Shown here: piece after piece, positions 54,302 to 63,013 of the stretch
How the letters are laid out: each line of letters starts with the position of its first letter
Numbering within the stretch: position 1 is the first letter of the stretch
From: Verrucomicrobiota bacterium
GTDB lineage: Bacteria; Verrucomicrobiota; Verrucomicrobiia; Opitutales; UBA953
Assembly (NCBI GenBank): GCA_014193315.1
Contig: BJHS01000001.1
Span: 206,628-270,627, forward strand
Direction: 5' to 3'
Length of the DNA stretch: 64,000 bases
Translations under genes and position numbers: made by a program
The notes under the pieces: model-generated
What the model saw: only the letters and a program-made list of their open reading frames with translations
What the model was told of the DNA's origin: nothing
Database searches by the model: none

Positions 54302-55081
54302 TCAGAGCCGGGCCGCGGCCGCTTCGTCGACGTGCAGTATCGCGGCCGGGTGGTCGCGCAAGAGCGTCGCCGGGCAGGCGGTGCTCCGCGGTTCCCGGAG
54401 CGTCGCGCGGACCGCCGCGGCCTTGCGCGGTCCTGGCACGTGCACGCTCAGGCGGCGCGCGTCGCGGAAGACCGGCAACGTCAGCGTCAGCGCGTGCGTC
54501 GGGACTTCGGCGAGCACTGGGAAGCAACCGTCGTTCACCTGTTGGCGCCGGCAGGCGTCGTCGAGCCCGACGACCTTCACGAGCACCGGGTCGTCGAAAT
54601 CCGCCACGGGCGGGTCATTGAACGCCAGGTGGCCGTTCTCGCCGATACCGAGGCAGATGAGGTCGATCGGCGCCGCCGCCAGCAGGGCCGCGTAGCGCGC
54701 GCACGCGACGGCGGGCGGCAGCTCGGCCGGCAGCGGGTGGAACGCGCCGACCGCGACATGGTCGAGCAGGTGGGTCCGCAGGTAGCGCCGGAAACTTCGC
54801 GGGTGGTCGGCCTCGAAGCCGACGTAGTCATCCATGTGGAAGGCCGTCACGCCGGCCCAGTCGAAGCCGAGCTCCGCCGACCGCGAGGCCGCGACCAGCG
54901 CGGCGAGGAACTCGTCCTGCGACGGCGCGCAGGCGAAGATGACGCGCGCGGCGCCTTGCGTGGCCAGTCGCTCGCGCAGGTGCGCGGCCACGGCGTCCGC
55001 GGCCGCCTGGCCCAGCGCCGCCCGGTCGGGGTGGATGACCACCGCCAGACGGCCGGCCAGCAGGCGGCGCGGCGCGCTCAC
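54302..55081 (-). CDS. nagB: Glucosamine-6-phosphate deaminase-family protein
   Basis: A 259-residue NagB/RpiA-fold enzyme expected to convert glucosamine-6-phosphate to fructose-6-phosphate and ammonia. Active-site motifs are VTAFHMDDYVGFEADHPRSF, the LICLGIGENGHLAFNDPPV loop and a C-terminal VHVPGPRKAAAVRATL segment. The last differs a little from the common TxGxxTAxAL form, so the allosteric or substrate details may differ. The 6-phosphogluconolactonase branch is less likely because of the HMDDY and GENGH motifs. Its ATG overlaps the stop of the upstream secreted-protein gene by ATGA. Confidence 0.85.
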   Translation of the reverse strand: MSAPRRLLAGRLAVVIHPDRAALGQAAADAVAAHLRERLATQGAARVIFACAPSQDEFLAALVAASRSAELGFDWAGVTAFHMDDYVGFEADHPRSFRRYLRTHLLDHVAVGAFHPLPAELPPAVACARYAALLAAAPIDLICLGIGENGHLAFNDPPVADFDDPVLVKVVGLDDACRRQQVNDGCFPVLAEVPTHALTLTLPVFRDARRLSVHVPGPRKAAAVRATLREPRSTACPATLLRDHPAAILHVDEAAAARL

Positions 55082-56067
55082 TTGCCGGTCGCGGCCTTCA
55101 CCTTCTGAGCGATGGCCGCTTTGATCAGGCCCATCGCCGCCTTCTCGGCGTCGTACGAGATCGACAACATGGCGTGGTCGCCCTGGGCCTCGACCTTCAA
55201 GGATTGAAGGAGTTCGGACAGGACCCGTTGGCCGTCGATTTGCTCGGCGGATTTATTCGTCTCGTCCATCAGGCCGAGGCCGATCATGCCGGCCAGGCCC
55301 TTGACTTGGCTGGCCAACTGGGTGGCTTTGCCCGCGGTGATCAGGGTGGCGTCGAGGCTGAGCACGAGGTTGGGCCCGACTTCCCCGAGCGTGACCCAGG
55401 CGTGCAGGAGTCCGCTCTGGTCCGCCGGCATCTTCATCGCCGCGCGGTCGAAATCAGCCAACAGGAAGGGGGCGGCCGGGTCGGCGAGCCGGGCCGCGAG
55501 CCCCGCGGCAGGCTGGAAGGAAAGCTGGGTGCCCGTGTAGGCGTCGATCGCGGCCGGGAGCACGTCGGCGTCGGCGATCAGCAACGTGGTGGCGGAGAGA
55601 GGGATCACGTAGGGGATGCCTCGCTTGCTCTGGGCGTCGTGCTTGGCGTCCAAGGCATGGCCGAGTTCGTCCGCGTTCCAAGCGGTGAATTTGCCGACCG
55701 CGCGGGAAGAGACGTTGCCCGACTTGGCGAACCGCTCGATCTTGGGTACATCAAAGCGCCCGTGCAGCACGCCGACGATGGCGGCATCCCCCGCGGTGTC
55801 TCGTGGGTAGAAGACGAGGGTGACGTCTTGGAGGTCCTGCTCCAGGTCGAGGCCGAGTTTCTCCTTGAGGTCGCGAAAGATTTGGCTGGCGCGGAACTCG
55901 TCGCCGAAGGCCTTGTCGATGGCCGTGCCGAACTTGGATTGATCGAGCTGCCGGACGGACACATGGACGAAGCCACCCGCGCCCGCGGCGGGCAGGCCCT
56001 TGGTGTCGACGGCTTGGGCGGGGGCGAGGCCCAAGGTCAGGGCGGCGAGGAGCAGGAGGTGCTTCAT
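55078..56067 (-). CDS. Unrecognised secreted protein (329 residues), paralogue of 56173-57312
   Basis: Exported by a signal peptide (MKHLLLLAALTLGLAPAQAV). It begins DTKGLPAAGAGGFVHVSVRQ and continues with mixed alpha/beta segments (IFRDLKEKLGLDLEQDLQDV, PYVIPLSATTLLIADADVLP, and AEKAAMGLIKAAIAQKVKAA at the end). I do not recognise a domain. It shares the opening DTKG(L/I)PA pattern, strand order and length class with the protein at 56173-57312, so the two are likely tandem paralogues. Its last four bases overlap nagB. Confidence 0.65.
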   Translation of the reverse strand: MKHLLLLAALTLGLAPAQAVDTKGLPAAGAGGFVHVSVRQLDQSKFGTAIDKAFGDEFRASQIFRDLKEKLGLDLEQDLQDVTLVFYPRDTAGDAAIVGVLHGRFDVPKIERFAKSGNVSSRAVGKFTAWNADELGHALDAKHDAQSKRGIPYVIPLSATTLLIADADVLPAAIDAYTGTQLSFQPAAGLAARLADPAAPFLLADFDRAAMKMPADQSGLLHAWVTLGEVGPNLVLSLDATLITAGKATQLASQVKGLAGMIGLGLMDETNKSAEQIDGQRVLSELLQSLKVEAQGDHAMLSISYDAEKAAMGLIKAAIAQKVKAATGK

Positions 56068-56125
56068 GGTGGGGTTGCTGGGTCACTAAACCCCCTCGCC
56101 GGGCTCCCTCAAGCCCGCTTCCACG

Positions 56126-56152
56126 AAAAAGGGCGCCCCGTGGGCGCCCTTT
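56126..56152 (-). terminator. Intrinsic terminator between the two secreted-protein genes
   Basis: AAAGGGCGCCC (56128-56138) and GGGCGCCCTTT (56142-56152) form an 11-bp perfect stem with a CGT loop. On the minus strand five T follow. It ends the transcript of the gene at 56173 and so separates it from the nagB unit. Confidence 0.88.
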
Positions 56153-56172
56153 GCGGGAGTCTGGCCTGAAGG

Positions 56173-57312
56173 TTACTTCGCCGTACCCGGGACGGTCACG
56201 GGCTTCTTCTTGCCGCCGGTGGCTTGGACCGTCGGGGCGCCCGGGGCCGGGCCGCCCTGGGCTTCCATCTGCTTCTCGGCGAGGTCCATGATTTGGGAGA
56301 CCATGCCGACGAGTTTCTCGGTCTCGAGCGAGATGGTCAGGGAGGCTTGGTTGCCAGTCACCTTGACCGGCTGGATGGCCGACACGAGCTCGGCGCCCAT
56401 CTTCTTGATGGCCTGTTGTTCGGCGGGTTCGGCGGGGTCGATGGCGAGGAGCAAGGGGGCGGCGGCTAGGAAGCCCTGGATCTGCTGTCCAGTGGTCTTG
56501 GCCTTCTCGGCGGACGTGAAGTTGGCGGCGATCTGGTAGACTTGGTTGGGGCCCTTCTCACCGAAGGCCATTAGCGCGCTGGCGAGGCCGGTTTTCTCGA
56601 TGTCCGGCGAGGCGGGCAGGCGGGCGAGGTTCACGGAGAAGAAGCCGTAGGGCTTGCCGGTCTGGGCGGCGAAGGCCTTCTGCGCGGCGCTGAGGGCGTA
56701 GGCCGGGGTCTTGCCGGCGAGGCTGTTGAAGCAGGCGGCCGCATCCTTGGGCTGGACGAGGACGACGGTCGAGGCGTCGACGACGAAGAGGCCGAGCTGG
56801 AAGCTGTCGGGACCATCGGGCTGCGGCTTGGCGTTCGCGTCGGCGACGGCGGCAAAGAACTGCAGGGCGTTCCAGCCGGTCTTCCCGCCGGCGGTGAGGG
56901 AGGCGAGGCCGCGCTTCTTACCGAAGGCGTCGACTTTCTTCGGGTCGAGTTTGACGTGGAGGATCGCGGCGCCGGAGAAGTCCGGGGTGCCGTTGGCGCC
57001 GTTGGTCATGTTCACCCCGAGGGCGAAGGAGTTATTCGTATCATTGGTGTTCATGCCGAATTCCTCGCGGAGGATCTTTTCGTAGTTCGGCTGGTCAGCG
57101 GCCGCGCCCGTCGCGTTCTTGGTCTTGGCGGCGAGTTTTTCGGCCCGTTCGCGCAGCGCCTCCATCGCCGGCGAGTTATTGATCTGCAGGCCCGTGGTCG
57201 GGGCGGTCACCAGGACGATGGCGGCGTCGGCCGGGATGCCCCGGGTGTCGAACTGTTGGCCCGTCAGGGCGGCGCCGACGGTGGTCAGCAGGGAGGCGAG
57301 GATGAGGCGCAT
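56173..57312 (-). CDS. Unrecognised secreted protein (379 residues), paralogue of 55078-56067
   Basis: Exported by MRLILASLLTTVGAALTGQQ, then FDTRGIPADAAIVLVTAPTT. It includes an Asn/Thr-rich stretch near GMNTNDTNNSFALGVNMTNG, and KLDPKKVDAFGKKRGLASLT. Two helical regions follow, then a tail rich in Pro, Gly and Lys (GGPAPGAPTVQATGGKKKPV). I do not recognise a named family. It is a long exported protein with possible envelope or matrix roles; that is only inference. The start follows CATCTCCTCCC. It has its own terminator at 56126-56152. Confidence 0.65.
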   Translation of the reverse strand: MRLILASLLTTVGAALTGQQFDTRGIPADAAIVLVTAPTTGLQINNSPAMEALRERAEKLAAKTKNATGAAADQPNYEKILREEFGMNTNDTNNSFALGVNMTNGANGTPDFSGAAILHVKLDPKKVDAFGKKRGLASLTAGGKTGWNALQFFAAVADANAKPQPDGPDSFQLGLFVVDASTVVLVQPKDAAACFNSLAGKTPAYALSAAQKAFAAQTGKPYGFFSVNLARLPASPDIEKTGLASALMAFGEKGPNQVYQIAANFTSAEKAKTTGQQIQGFLAAAPLLLAIDPAEPAEQQAIKKMGAELVSAIQPVKVTGNQASLTISLETEKLVGMVSQIMDLAEKQMEAQGGPAPGAPTVQATGGKKKPVTVPGTAK

Positions 57313-57434
57313 GGGAGGAGATGCCCCTTGTAGTTAAATTCCCTCGGGTATTTTGCCAGACCAAAACGGCGCAAAACTCCCTATTTATAGCAAAAGCAGA
57401 AGTAAACCCGGCGCGTACCGGGCCGTCCGGGCAC

Positions 57435-57460
57435 AAAAAAGGGGCGTCTTGCGACGCCCC
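57435..57460 (-). terminator. Intrinsic terminator of the RRM gene
   Basis: GGGGCGTC (57441-57448) and GACGCCCC (57453-57460) form an 8-bp stem with a TTGC loop. On the minus strand six T follow. It lies 26 bp after the RRM gene. Confidence 0.88.
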
Positions 57461-57485
57461 TCAAAGGTGCTAGTGAATCCGGGGA

Positions 57486-57947
57486 TTAGTAGCCGCCACG
57501 GTCGCCGCCGCCGAAGCCGCCGGAGCGACGTTCGCCGCCGCCGAAGCCGCCTCGGGAGCCGCCGCCGCCGAAGCCGCCGCGAGAGCCGCCGCCGCCGAAG
57601 CCACCACGGTCGCCGCCGCCGAAGCCGCCGGAGCGGGGACGGTCGCCGCCGAAGCCGCCGGAGCGGGGACGGTCACCGCCGCCGAAGGACGGGCGTTCTT
57701 CACGAGGGCGAGCCACGTTGACCTTCAGGGGACGACCCATGAAATCGACGTTCTCGGTCTTGGCGATCGCATCCTGAGCCTGCTGAGCGTTGCCCATGGT
57801 CACGAAGGCGAAGCCGCGGGGACGACCCGTGAACTTATCCATCATGACTTCCACGGAGACCACTTCGCCCGCTTGGGAGAAATGAGCGCGGATGTCGGCT
57901 TCGGTTGCGGCCCAGGGCAGATTGCCCACGAACAGTTTGTTTTCCAT
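57486..57947 (-). CDS. RRM RNA-binding protein with glycine/arginine-rich tail
   Basis: A 153-residue protein. It has one RRM: RNP2 is KLFVGNLPWAATEADIRAHF (residues 4-23), and RNP1 is GRPRGFAFVTMGNAQQA. A C-terminal half of repeated GGFGGG, DRPRSGGFGG and SRGGFGGGG units (about 88-153) follows, ending DRGGY. This layout (RRM plus RGG) is like cyanobacterial Rbp and other cold-induced RNA chaperones. The tail is encoded by a tandem DNA repeat. The ATG at 57947 (MENKLFVGNL) is the family start. The spacer upstream is unusually long (334 bp). Confidence 0.9.
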   Translation of the reverse strand: MENKLFVGNLPWAATEADIRAHFSQAGEVVSVEVMMDKFTGRPRGFAFVTMGNAQQAQDAIAKTENVDFMGRPLKVNVARPREERPSFGGGDRPRSGGFGGDRPRSGGFGGGDRGGFGGGGSRGGFGGGGSRGGFGGGERRSGGFGGGDRGGY

Positions 57948-58281
57948 ATCTTTTGTTTTGCTTGGTTTACCTTCACCGCATTGCCCGTTTCCGACCTTCG
58001 GATTTCGATTTGCCGTCTTAGCGACCGTCAACTCACCGGATTCTTGCGGGGCTTGCCTCTTACTTTGGTTATTTTCCGAGACAAGCCTGACCGCTGATAA
58101 GGGGGATTAGCGGGCCGACGGCAAGTTTATTCACAATAGGGGGTCTCGCCTAGGACCTGCGTTGACAGGCGGACCCATCGCTAAATGCTGTTTCGGGTTG
58201 GTTTTCGTGGGTTAAACGGCCATTTTTTACCTTTTAAGCCCTATTCCGCCTTTTTCGCCCCCTTCACTTTTCTCCCTTCCC
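57948..58281. other. Divergent 334-bp spacer upstream of the RRM gene
   Basis: No gene is seen. It is less G+C-rich than its surroundings and probably holds a long 5' leader for the RRM gene. TTGACA on the plus strand at 58162-58167 lies upstream of the glycosylase gene, but a well-spaced -10 box is not clear (TAAATG begins 14 bases later). An in-frame extension of the RRM ORF up to 58031 has no recognisable content. Confidence 0.4.
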
Positions 58282-59133
58282 GTGATCGACCCCGCCGACG
58301 CCATCGAAGCGCTCTTGGACGAACTGAAGCGCCAGCGCGCCGCTGGGGTCACGCGGGTCAGCGTCTCGACGGAGTCCATGGAGTTCCTCCGCCAGGTCAC
58401 CGGGTCGGCCCGTCCAGCGGTCTCGCCGACGGCGGTGACCGCGGGCGCGTCCCCGGTCGCCGCCGCCCCCGTCAGCCCGATCCCCGACCCGCCCGTGGTC
58501 ACACTGCCTCCCGGAGATAAGACCGCCCGGCTGGCCGCCCTGCATACCTTGGTCTCCCAGTGCCCCGAGACCCGTCGCCACCTTCTGCCCGGGCATAAGC
58601 CCGTCCTCGGACAGGGGTCGGTCGATGCCCGCCTCTTCTTTGTTGGGGAAGCGCCGAACCTCGAGGAAGCCGGGTCCGGACGTCCCTTCGTGGGCGCCTC
58701 GGGTGAGCTCTTACGCAAGATCCTCGCCGCTGGCCTGATCGGGGAAGAGCTGATCTACCTGGCCCCCGTCATGGGTTGGCGCCCCGAGCCGCCGACACCC
58801 CACGGCAAACGCCCGCCGAACGGGCGCGAGGTCGCTTTCAACCTCCCTTACCTCCGGGCGCAAATCGAGATTGTCCGTCCGCAGGTCATCATCGCCCTCG
58901 GGGCCCAGGCCTGCGAGGCGCTGCGTCCTGGCGGCTTGCCGATCACCCAGGCGCGCGGCAAGTGGCTCGACTTCGAAGGGATCCCGTTGATGCCGACCTT
59001 CCACCCGAATTACCTGCTCCACAATCCCTCGGCGACCGTCAAGCGCACCGCGTGGGAGGACATCCTGCTCGTCATGGAGAAAGCCGGCCTGCCGATCTCG
59101 GACAAGCAGCGCGGCTTCTTCGCGGCGAAGTGA
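58282..59133 (+). CDS. Family-4-like uracil-DNA glycosylase, Fe-S ligands missing
   Basis: A 283-residue DNA-repair glycosylase-fold protein. The N-terminal 75 residues look disordered and Pro/Ala-rich. Then comes the UDG core: ARLFFVGEAPNLEEAGSGRP (motif A, residues 117-136), FVGASGELLRKILAAG, PQVIIALGAQACEALRPGG and FHPNYLLHNPSATVKR (motif B His241). In family 4, four cysteines bind a [4Fe-4S] cluster. Here only Cys94 (SQCPETR) is in a plausible place; VKCRPP reads APVMGWRPEP. The start is a GTG at 58282. The stop abuts the convergent argA stop. Confidence 0.85.
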   Translation: MIDPADAIEALLDELKRQRAAGVTRVSVSTESMEFLRQVTGSARPAVSPTAVTAGASPVAAAPVSPIPDPPVVTLPPGDKTARLAALHTLVSQCPETRRHLLPGHKPVLGQGSVDARLFFVGEAPNLEEAGSGRPFVGASGELLRKILAAGLIGEELIYLAPVMGWRPEPPTPHGKRPPNGREVAFNLPYLRAQIEIVRPQVIIALGAQACEALRPGGLPITQARGKWLDFEGIPLMPTFHPNYLLHNPSATVKRTAWEDILLVMEKAGLPISDKQRGFFAAK

Positions 59134-60459
59134 TCAGCGCACCGAATCGCTCAAGCGCCGGAGCGGGAAGGTGAGCACCTGCGAGTTGCGACCGCTGGCC
59201 TTGAGGGCCTTGCGGCGTTCGGCGGGCAGGTCCGTGAGCGTACCCGCGACGAAACCGCAGGCCGACTGGAAGAAGCCCTGGGTCTGCGTCGTGAGCGCGA
59301 TCAGTTTCTTGGCGCCGAGCTGCTTGGCGCGGCGCTTGGCGAACTCGACGAGTTTCCGACCGACGCCGCGGCCGTGGTAGAACGGCTGGACGTAGACCGC
59401 GCCGAGCTCCATCGACTTGCCGTCGGCGAAGGGGCGTAGGGCCGCGCAGCCGATGATGCTGTCGTCGATCTCGTAGACGTAGAACTCCGCGAAGGACTGC
59501 TCGACCTGCTGGCGGGTCCGGGCGACGAGCGCGTCGGTCTTGGCGCCATGCTTGGCGAGGTTGTAGAGGGCTTGGGCGTCCTTCTTCTTGGCCTGGCGGA
59601 TGCGGTCGTAGTCGTTGGCGTGCACCATCGTGCCGAGGCCGACCTTGTCGAAGATCTCGGTGAGCAGGCAGCCGAAGACGCGGCCGTCGAGGATGTGGGC
59701 GCGCGGGACGTCGTTGTCGAGGGCCTTGGCGGCCTGCACGGCCTTGCTGCGGATGCGCGGGTCGAGCTTGGCGCCTTTGTCCGCCAGGAGGCGCTTGAGG
59801 TCGTCCTCGGGGAGGTTGAGCTGGACGACGCCGTCGACCTGGAGGCCGCTGAACGGCGTGAGGTAGATCAGCTTCGAGGCGCCGAGGGCCGCCGCGAGCT
59901 CCATGGCGAGGTGGTCGCTGTTGACGCGCAGGGACTGGCCTTCGCGGTCGCACACGATTGGGGTCACCAGCGGGAGGATGTCCTGCGAGAGCATCGACTT
60001 CAAGATCGCGGCGTCGACCTTCTCGACCTTGCCGGTGAAGAGGTGGTTGCGTCCCTTAATCAGGCCGACGCGCGTGGAGCGCACGGCGTTGGTGATGGCG
60101 CAGCGCAGGCCCGCCTGCGAAAGGTTCTCGAGGACGGACTGGGAGACGAGCGCCGAGGCCTCGCGCGCCAGGGACATCGTCGTGGCGTCGGTGGGACCTT
60201 CGCCTTGGACGTCGGAGAGGGCGATGTTGTGTTGCCCGGCGAGACCCACGAGCTGCTGGCCGATGCCGTGGACCAGCACGACCTTGATCGAGAGGCTGCG
60301 GAGCACCGCGATGTCCGTCACGATATTGGCGAAGTTCTCGTGGGCCACAATCGAGCCGTCGACCGCGATCACGAAGACGTGGTCGCGGAACATCGGGACG
60401 TAGCGGAGGATACCCCGGAGGTCGGTGGGCTTCATGGCGCGCTCGCGCTGGCTGGACAT
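59134..60459 (-). CDS. argA: N-acetylglutamate synthase (ArgA-like: AAK domain + GNAT)
   Basis: A 441-residue enzyme that starts arginine synthesis by acetylating glutamate. The N-terminal amino-acid-kinase-like domain (about 20-290) has DHVFVIAVDGSIV, VVLVHGIGQQLVGLAG, SDHLAMELAAALGASKLIYL and DVPRAHILDGRVFGCLLTEI. The C-terminal GNAT domain (about 300-441) has AEFYVYEIDDSIIGCAALRP and VQPFYHGRGVGRKLVEFAKR (acetyl-CoA loop). The start at 60459 is used; an ATG at 60435 (MKPTDLRGI) is a good alternative. No other arg gene is nearby. Confidence 0.92.
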   Translation of the reverse strand: MSSQRERAMKPTDLRGILRYVPMFRDHVFVIAVDGSIVAHENFANIVTDIAVLRSLSIKVVLVHGIGQQLVGLAGQHNIALSDVQGEGPTDATTMSLAREASALVSQSVLENLSQAGLRCAITNAVRSTRVGLIKGRNHLFTGKVEKVDAAILKSMLSQDILPLVTPIVCDREGQSLRVNSDHLAMELAAALGASKLIYLTPFSGLQVDGVVQLNLPEDDLKRLLADKGAKLDPRIRSKAVQAAKALDNDVPRAHILDGRVFGCLLTEIFDKVGLGTMVHANDYDRIRQAKKKDAQALYNLAKHGAKTDALVARTRQQVEQSFAEFYVYEIDDSIIGCAALRPFADGKSMELGAVYVQPFYHGRGVGRKLVEFAKRRAKQLGAKKLIALTTQTQGFFQSACGFVAGTLTDLPAERRKALKASGRNSQVLTFPLRRLSDSVR

Positions 60460-60506
60460 GCCAATCCTTATGGACTCCGCGGGGGCGGGGGCAATACTGA
60501 TGCGTC

Positions 60507-61442
60507 ATGCCGAGGAACGCCCGCGCCGCCGCCGTGCCGCCCGCCCTCCGGGACGGGCTCGACGCCTTCCTTGGCTACCTCTCCTTGGAGCGCGGGCTCG
60601 CCAAGCTCACCACCGAGGCCTACGAGGCCGACCTGCTTGGGTTCGCTGCCCATTGCGGCCGAGCCGGTTTCACGCGCTGGACGGAAGTCGGCCTGCCGCA
60701 GGTCGACGCCTGGGTGCGCGCCCTCGACCGGCGCGGCCAAGCGCCGGCGTCGCTGGCCCGGCGGCTTTCCGCGGTCCGGTCCTTCGCCCGCCACCTTGTT
60801 CGCAGCGGGGTGCGGGCGGATGATTTCACCGAGCTGGCTCGCGGGCCCAAGTTTCGCCGGCGACTCCCTGGGCTGATCAGCCCGGAGCAGGTGGCCCGGA
60901 TTGTCACCGCCCCGGACACCGCGACGCCGCAAGGCCTGCGCGACCGCGCGATGCTCGAGTTGATGTACGGTTCCGGCCTGCGCGTCTCCGAGCTTTGCGG
61001 GTTGGAACTCCAGGCGATCGACGCCGAGTCGGCGATCGTACGCGTCCGGGGCAAGGGCTCCAAGGATCGCCTCGTGCCGGTCGGCGAGACCTCGTTGGTC
61101 GCGCTGCGCACCTACCTTGAGTCCGGTCGACCCGGATTGGTGCGGCCGCGCACCGGTAGCGCCTTGTTCCTGAGCGCCCGCGGGGTGGCGTTGTCGCGCA
61201 AGACGTTCTGGCTGGCGGTCAAGCAGGCGGCGGCACGCGCTGGGCTCCCCGCCTCCATCAAGCCCCACCTACTGCGCCATGCCTTCGCCACGCACCTTCT
61301 GGCGGGCGGGGCGGACCTGCGTTCCATCCAGGAAATGCTCGGGCACGCGGACATCGCCACGACGCAGATTTACACCTCGGTCGAGCGCTCGGCCCTCGCC
61401 GACGCCCACCGCCGGCACCACCCGCGCGGTCGGCAGGTTTAG
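60507..61442 (+). CDS. xerD: XerD-like tyrosine recombinase
   Basis: A 311-residue recombinase. N-terminal domain: FLGYLSLERGLAKLTTEAYE; catalytic residues are in YGSGLRVSELCGLELQ (Arg), GKGSKDRLVPVGE (Lys), IKPHLLRHAFATHLLAGGAD (His-x-x-Arg) and GHADIATTQIYTSVERS (His and nucleophile Tyr). A partner to the recombinase at 33147 in dimer resolution, at dif, is likely. It is divergent from argA (47 bp). Its TAG overlaps the nuoN TAA on the other strand. Assignment as XerD and not XerC is an inference. Confidence 0.85.
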   Translation: MPRNARAAAVPPALRDGLDAFLGYLSLERGLAKLTTEAYEADLLGFAAHCGRAGFTRWTEVGLPQVDAWVRALDRRGQAPASLARRLSAVRSFARHLVRSGVRADDFTELARGPKFRRRLPGLISPEQVARIVTAPDTATPQGLRDRAMLELMYGSGLRVSELCGLELQAIDAESAIVRVRGKGSKDRLVPVGETSLVALRTYLESGRPGLVRPRTGSALFLSARGVALSRKTFWLAVKQAAARAGLPASIKPHLLRHAFATHLLAGGADLRSIQEMLGHADIATTQIYTSVERSALADAHRRHHPRGRQV

Positions 61443-63013
61443 AAGAGCATCACCACGCCGAGCGCCAGCGTGGCCGCGCTGAGCGCCCCGATCAGGAAGC
61501 GCATCGAAGCGGACACCGGCAGCGGCGCGATTTCGGCGCCTTCCTCGCTCGGGCGGATGAAGGCCTCGCGCAAGAGGGAGAAGTAGTAGTGGATGCTGAG
61601 GGCGACGCCGAGGAGGGCGATCCCGAGGACCCACCAGAGCTTGGCCTTCACGAGCAGCCCGAGGATGATGAGCTTGGCGACGAAGCCGACCGACGGGGGG
61701 ATGCCCGCGAGCGACCCGATGCCGAAGGCGAGGGCCGAGGCCAGGACGGCGGAGCGGCGGAGCAGGCCGCGCAGGCCGAGCGACGGGCGGTCATGGTCGT
61801 CGGCGGTCGGGAGGCTGACGAGCGCGGCGGAGGTCAGGAACGTGCCGAGGATGTAGGCGTAGAGGTAGAAATTAATCGCGTGTTCGGCGGAGATCGCCAG
61901 GCCGCCGACCGTCTCGAAGTGTGCGTTGGGGGCGACGACGGCGACGGTGATGGCCGCGAGCAGGAAGCCGGCGTGGGCGACGCCGGAATGGGCCAGCGTG
62001 CGCTTGACGTCCGTCGCGGCGAGCGCCGCGAGGTTGCCGGCCAGCAGGGTCAGGATGGCGAGGCCGGCGAGCAAGGGGCCGAACTTGGCGCCGAGGGCGG
62101 CGAACGGGCCGGTGACCAGGATCAGTACCGCGAAGGCGCCGGCGGCCTTGGAGGCCGTCGCGAGCAACGCGGTGGTGGGCGTCGGTGCGCCTTGGTAGAC
62201 GTCGGGGATCCAGGTGTGGAAGGGGAAGGCGCCGAGCTTGAAGGCCGCGCCGGCGAAGACGAGGGCCACGCCCACGAGCGTCAGCGGGTTGACGTTGCCC
62301 TGCGTGGACTGGAGGGCCGTGGCGATGTCGGCGAAGCCGAGGGAGTCGTTGGTCGGGGTCGAGAGCGAACCGTACACCAGCACGATGCCCATCAGGAGGA
62401 GGGCGGAACTGAGGCCGCCGGCGATGAGGTACTTGACGCCGGCTTCGAGGGACGCCGTGCTGCGGCGGAGGTTGCCGACGAGGACGTAGAGGCCGACCGC
62501 CGCGGTCTCGAGGGCGATGAAGAAGACGACGAAATGGTTGGCGCGGGCGAGCAGCATGAACGCGGCCGTGACGATCAGCAGCACATGGTGGTAGTCGGCC
62601 ACGGAGACACCGCGGTCGCGCAGGAAACGCCCCGCGAGCAGGCTGGTACCCAGGGCGCAGGCGAGGAAGATCAGGCGCACCGCCTCGCTGTTTTCGAGCT
62701 GGACGCGGAGGAGCCCGTGGAAGGCGGGTTGGCCGTCGGGGCCGGTGAAGAAACTGGCCGGGAAGTTCTCCGCCCCGTGCGGCAGGTTCCAGGCGGTCCC
62801 GGAAGTGAGCGACATCACCAGCACGAGCAGGAGGCCGACGCGGGCGGTGGCCGGCTGGAGCCAGCGTTGGGCCGGCGGCAGGAGCATCGCCTGCACCAGG
62901 CAGAGCAGGCCGAGGCCGGCCACCGCGATCTCGGGCAGGATCGAGAGCCAGTCGGCCGCGCGCGGCGCGAGCGTCTTGTAGACGGGATCGATGTTGGCGA
63001 GCAGGGAGATCAT
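61439..63013 (-). CDS. nuoN: NADH-quinone oxidoreductase subunit N
   Basis: A 524-residue integral membrane proton-pumping subunit of respiratory complex I, with about 14 transmembrane segments. Family motifs are LSILPEIAVAGLGLLCLVQA, AFKLGAFPFHTWIPDVYQGA (the functional Lys and loop), and TDVKRTLAHSGVAHAGFLLA. The C-terminal part ends in a TM segment, FLIGALSAATLALGVVMLF. It overlaps nuoM upstream by ATGA, as in a nuo operon, and is followed by no further nuo gene here. Its stop overlaps the convergent xerD stop. Confidence 0.95.
   Translation of the reverse strand: MISLLANIDPVYKTLAPRAADWLSILPEIAVAGLGLLCLVQAMLLPPAQRWLQPATARVGLLLVLVMSLTSGTAWNLPHGAENFPASFFTGPDGQPAFHGLLRVQLENSEAVRLIFLACALGTSLLAGRFLRDRGVSVADYHHVLLIVTAAFMLLARANHFVVFFIALETAAVGLYVLVGNLRRSTASLEAGVKYLIAGGLSSALLLMGIVLVYGSLSTPTNDSLGFADIATALQSTQGNVNPLTLVGVALVFAGAAFKLGAFPFHTWIPDVYQGAPTPTTALLATASKAAGAFAVLILVTGPFAALGAKFGPLLAGLAILTLLAGNLAALAATDVKRTLAHSGVAHAGFLLAAITVAVVAPNAHFETVGGLAISAEHAINFYLYAYILGTFLTSAALVSLPTADDHDRPSLGLRGLLRRSAVLASALAFGIGSLAGIPPSVGFVAKLIILGLLVKAKLWWVLGIALLGVALSIHYYFSLLREAFIRPSEEGAEIAPLPVSASMRFLIGALSAATLALGVVMLF

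Noticed and set aside
57490..57690. Tandem near-identical units that look like a repeat array or CRISPR
   Set aside because: The units are in frame and encode the glycine/arginine-rich tail of the RRM protein. There are no unique spacers.
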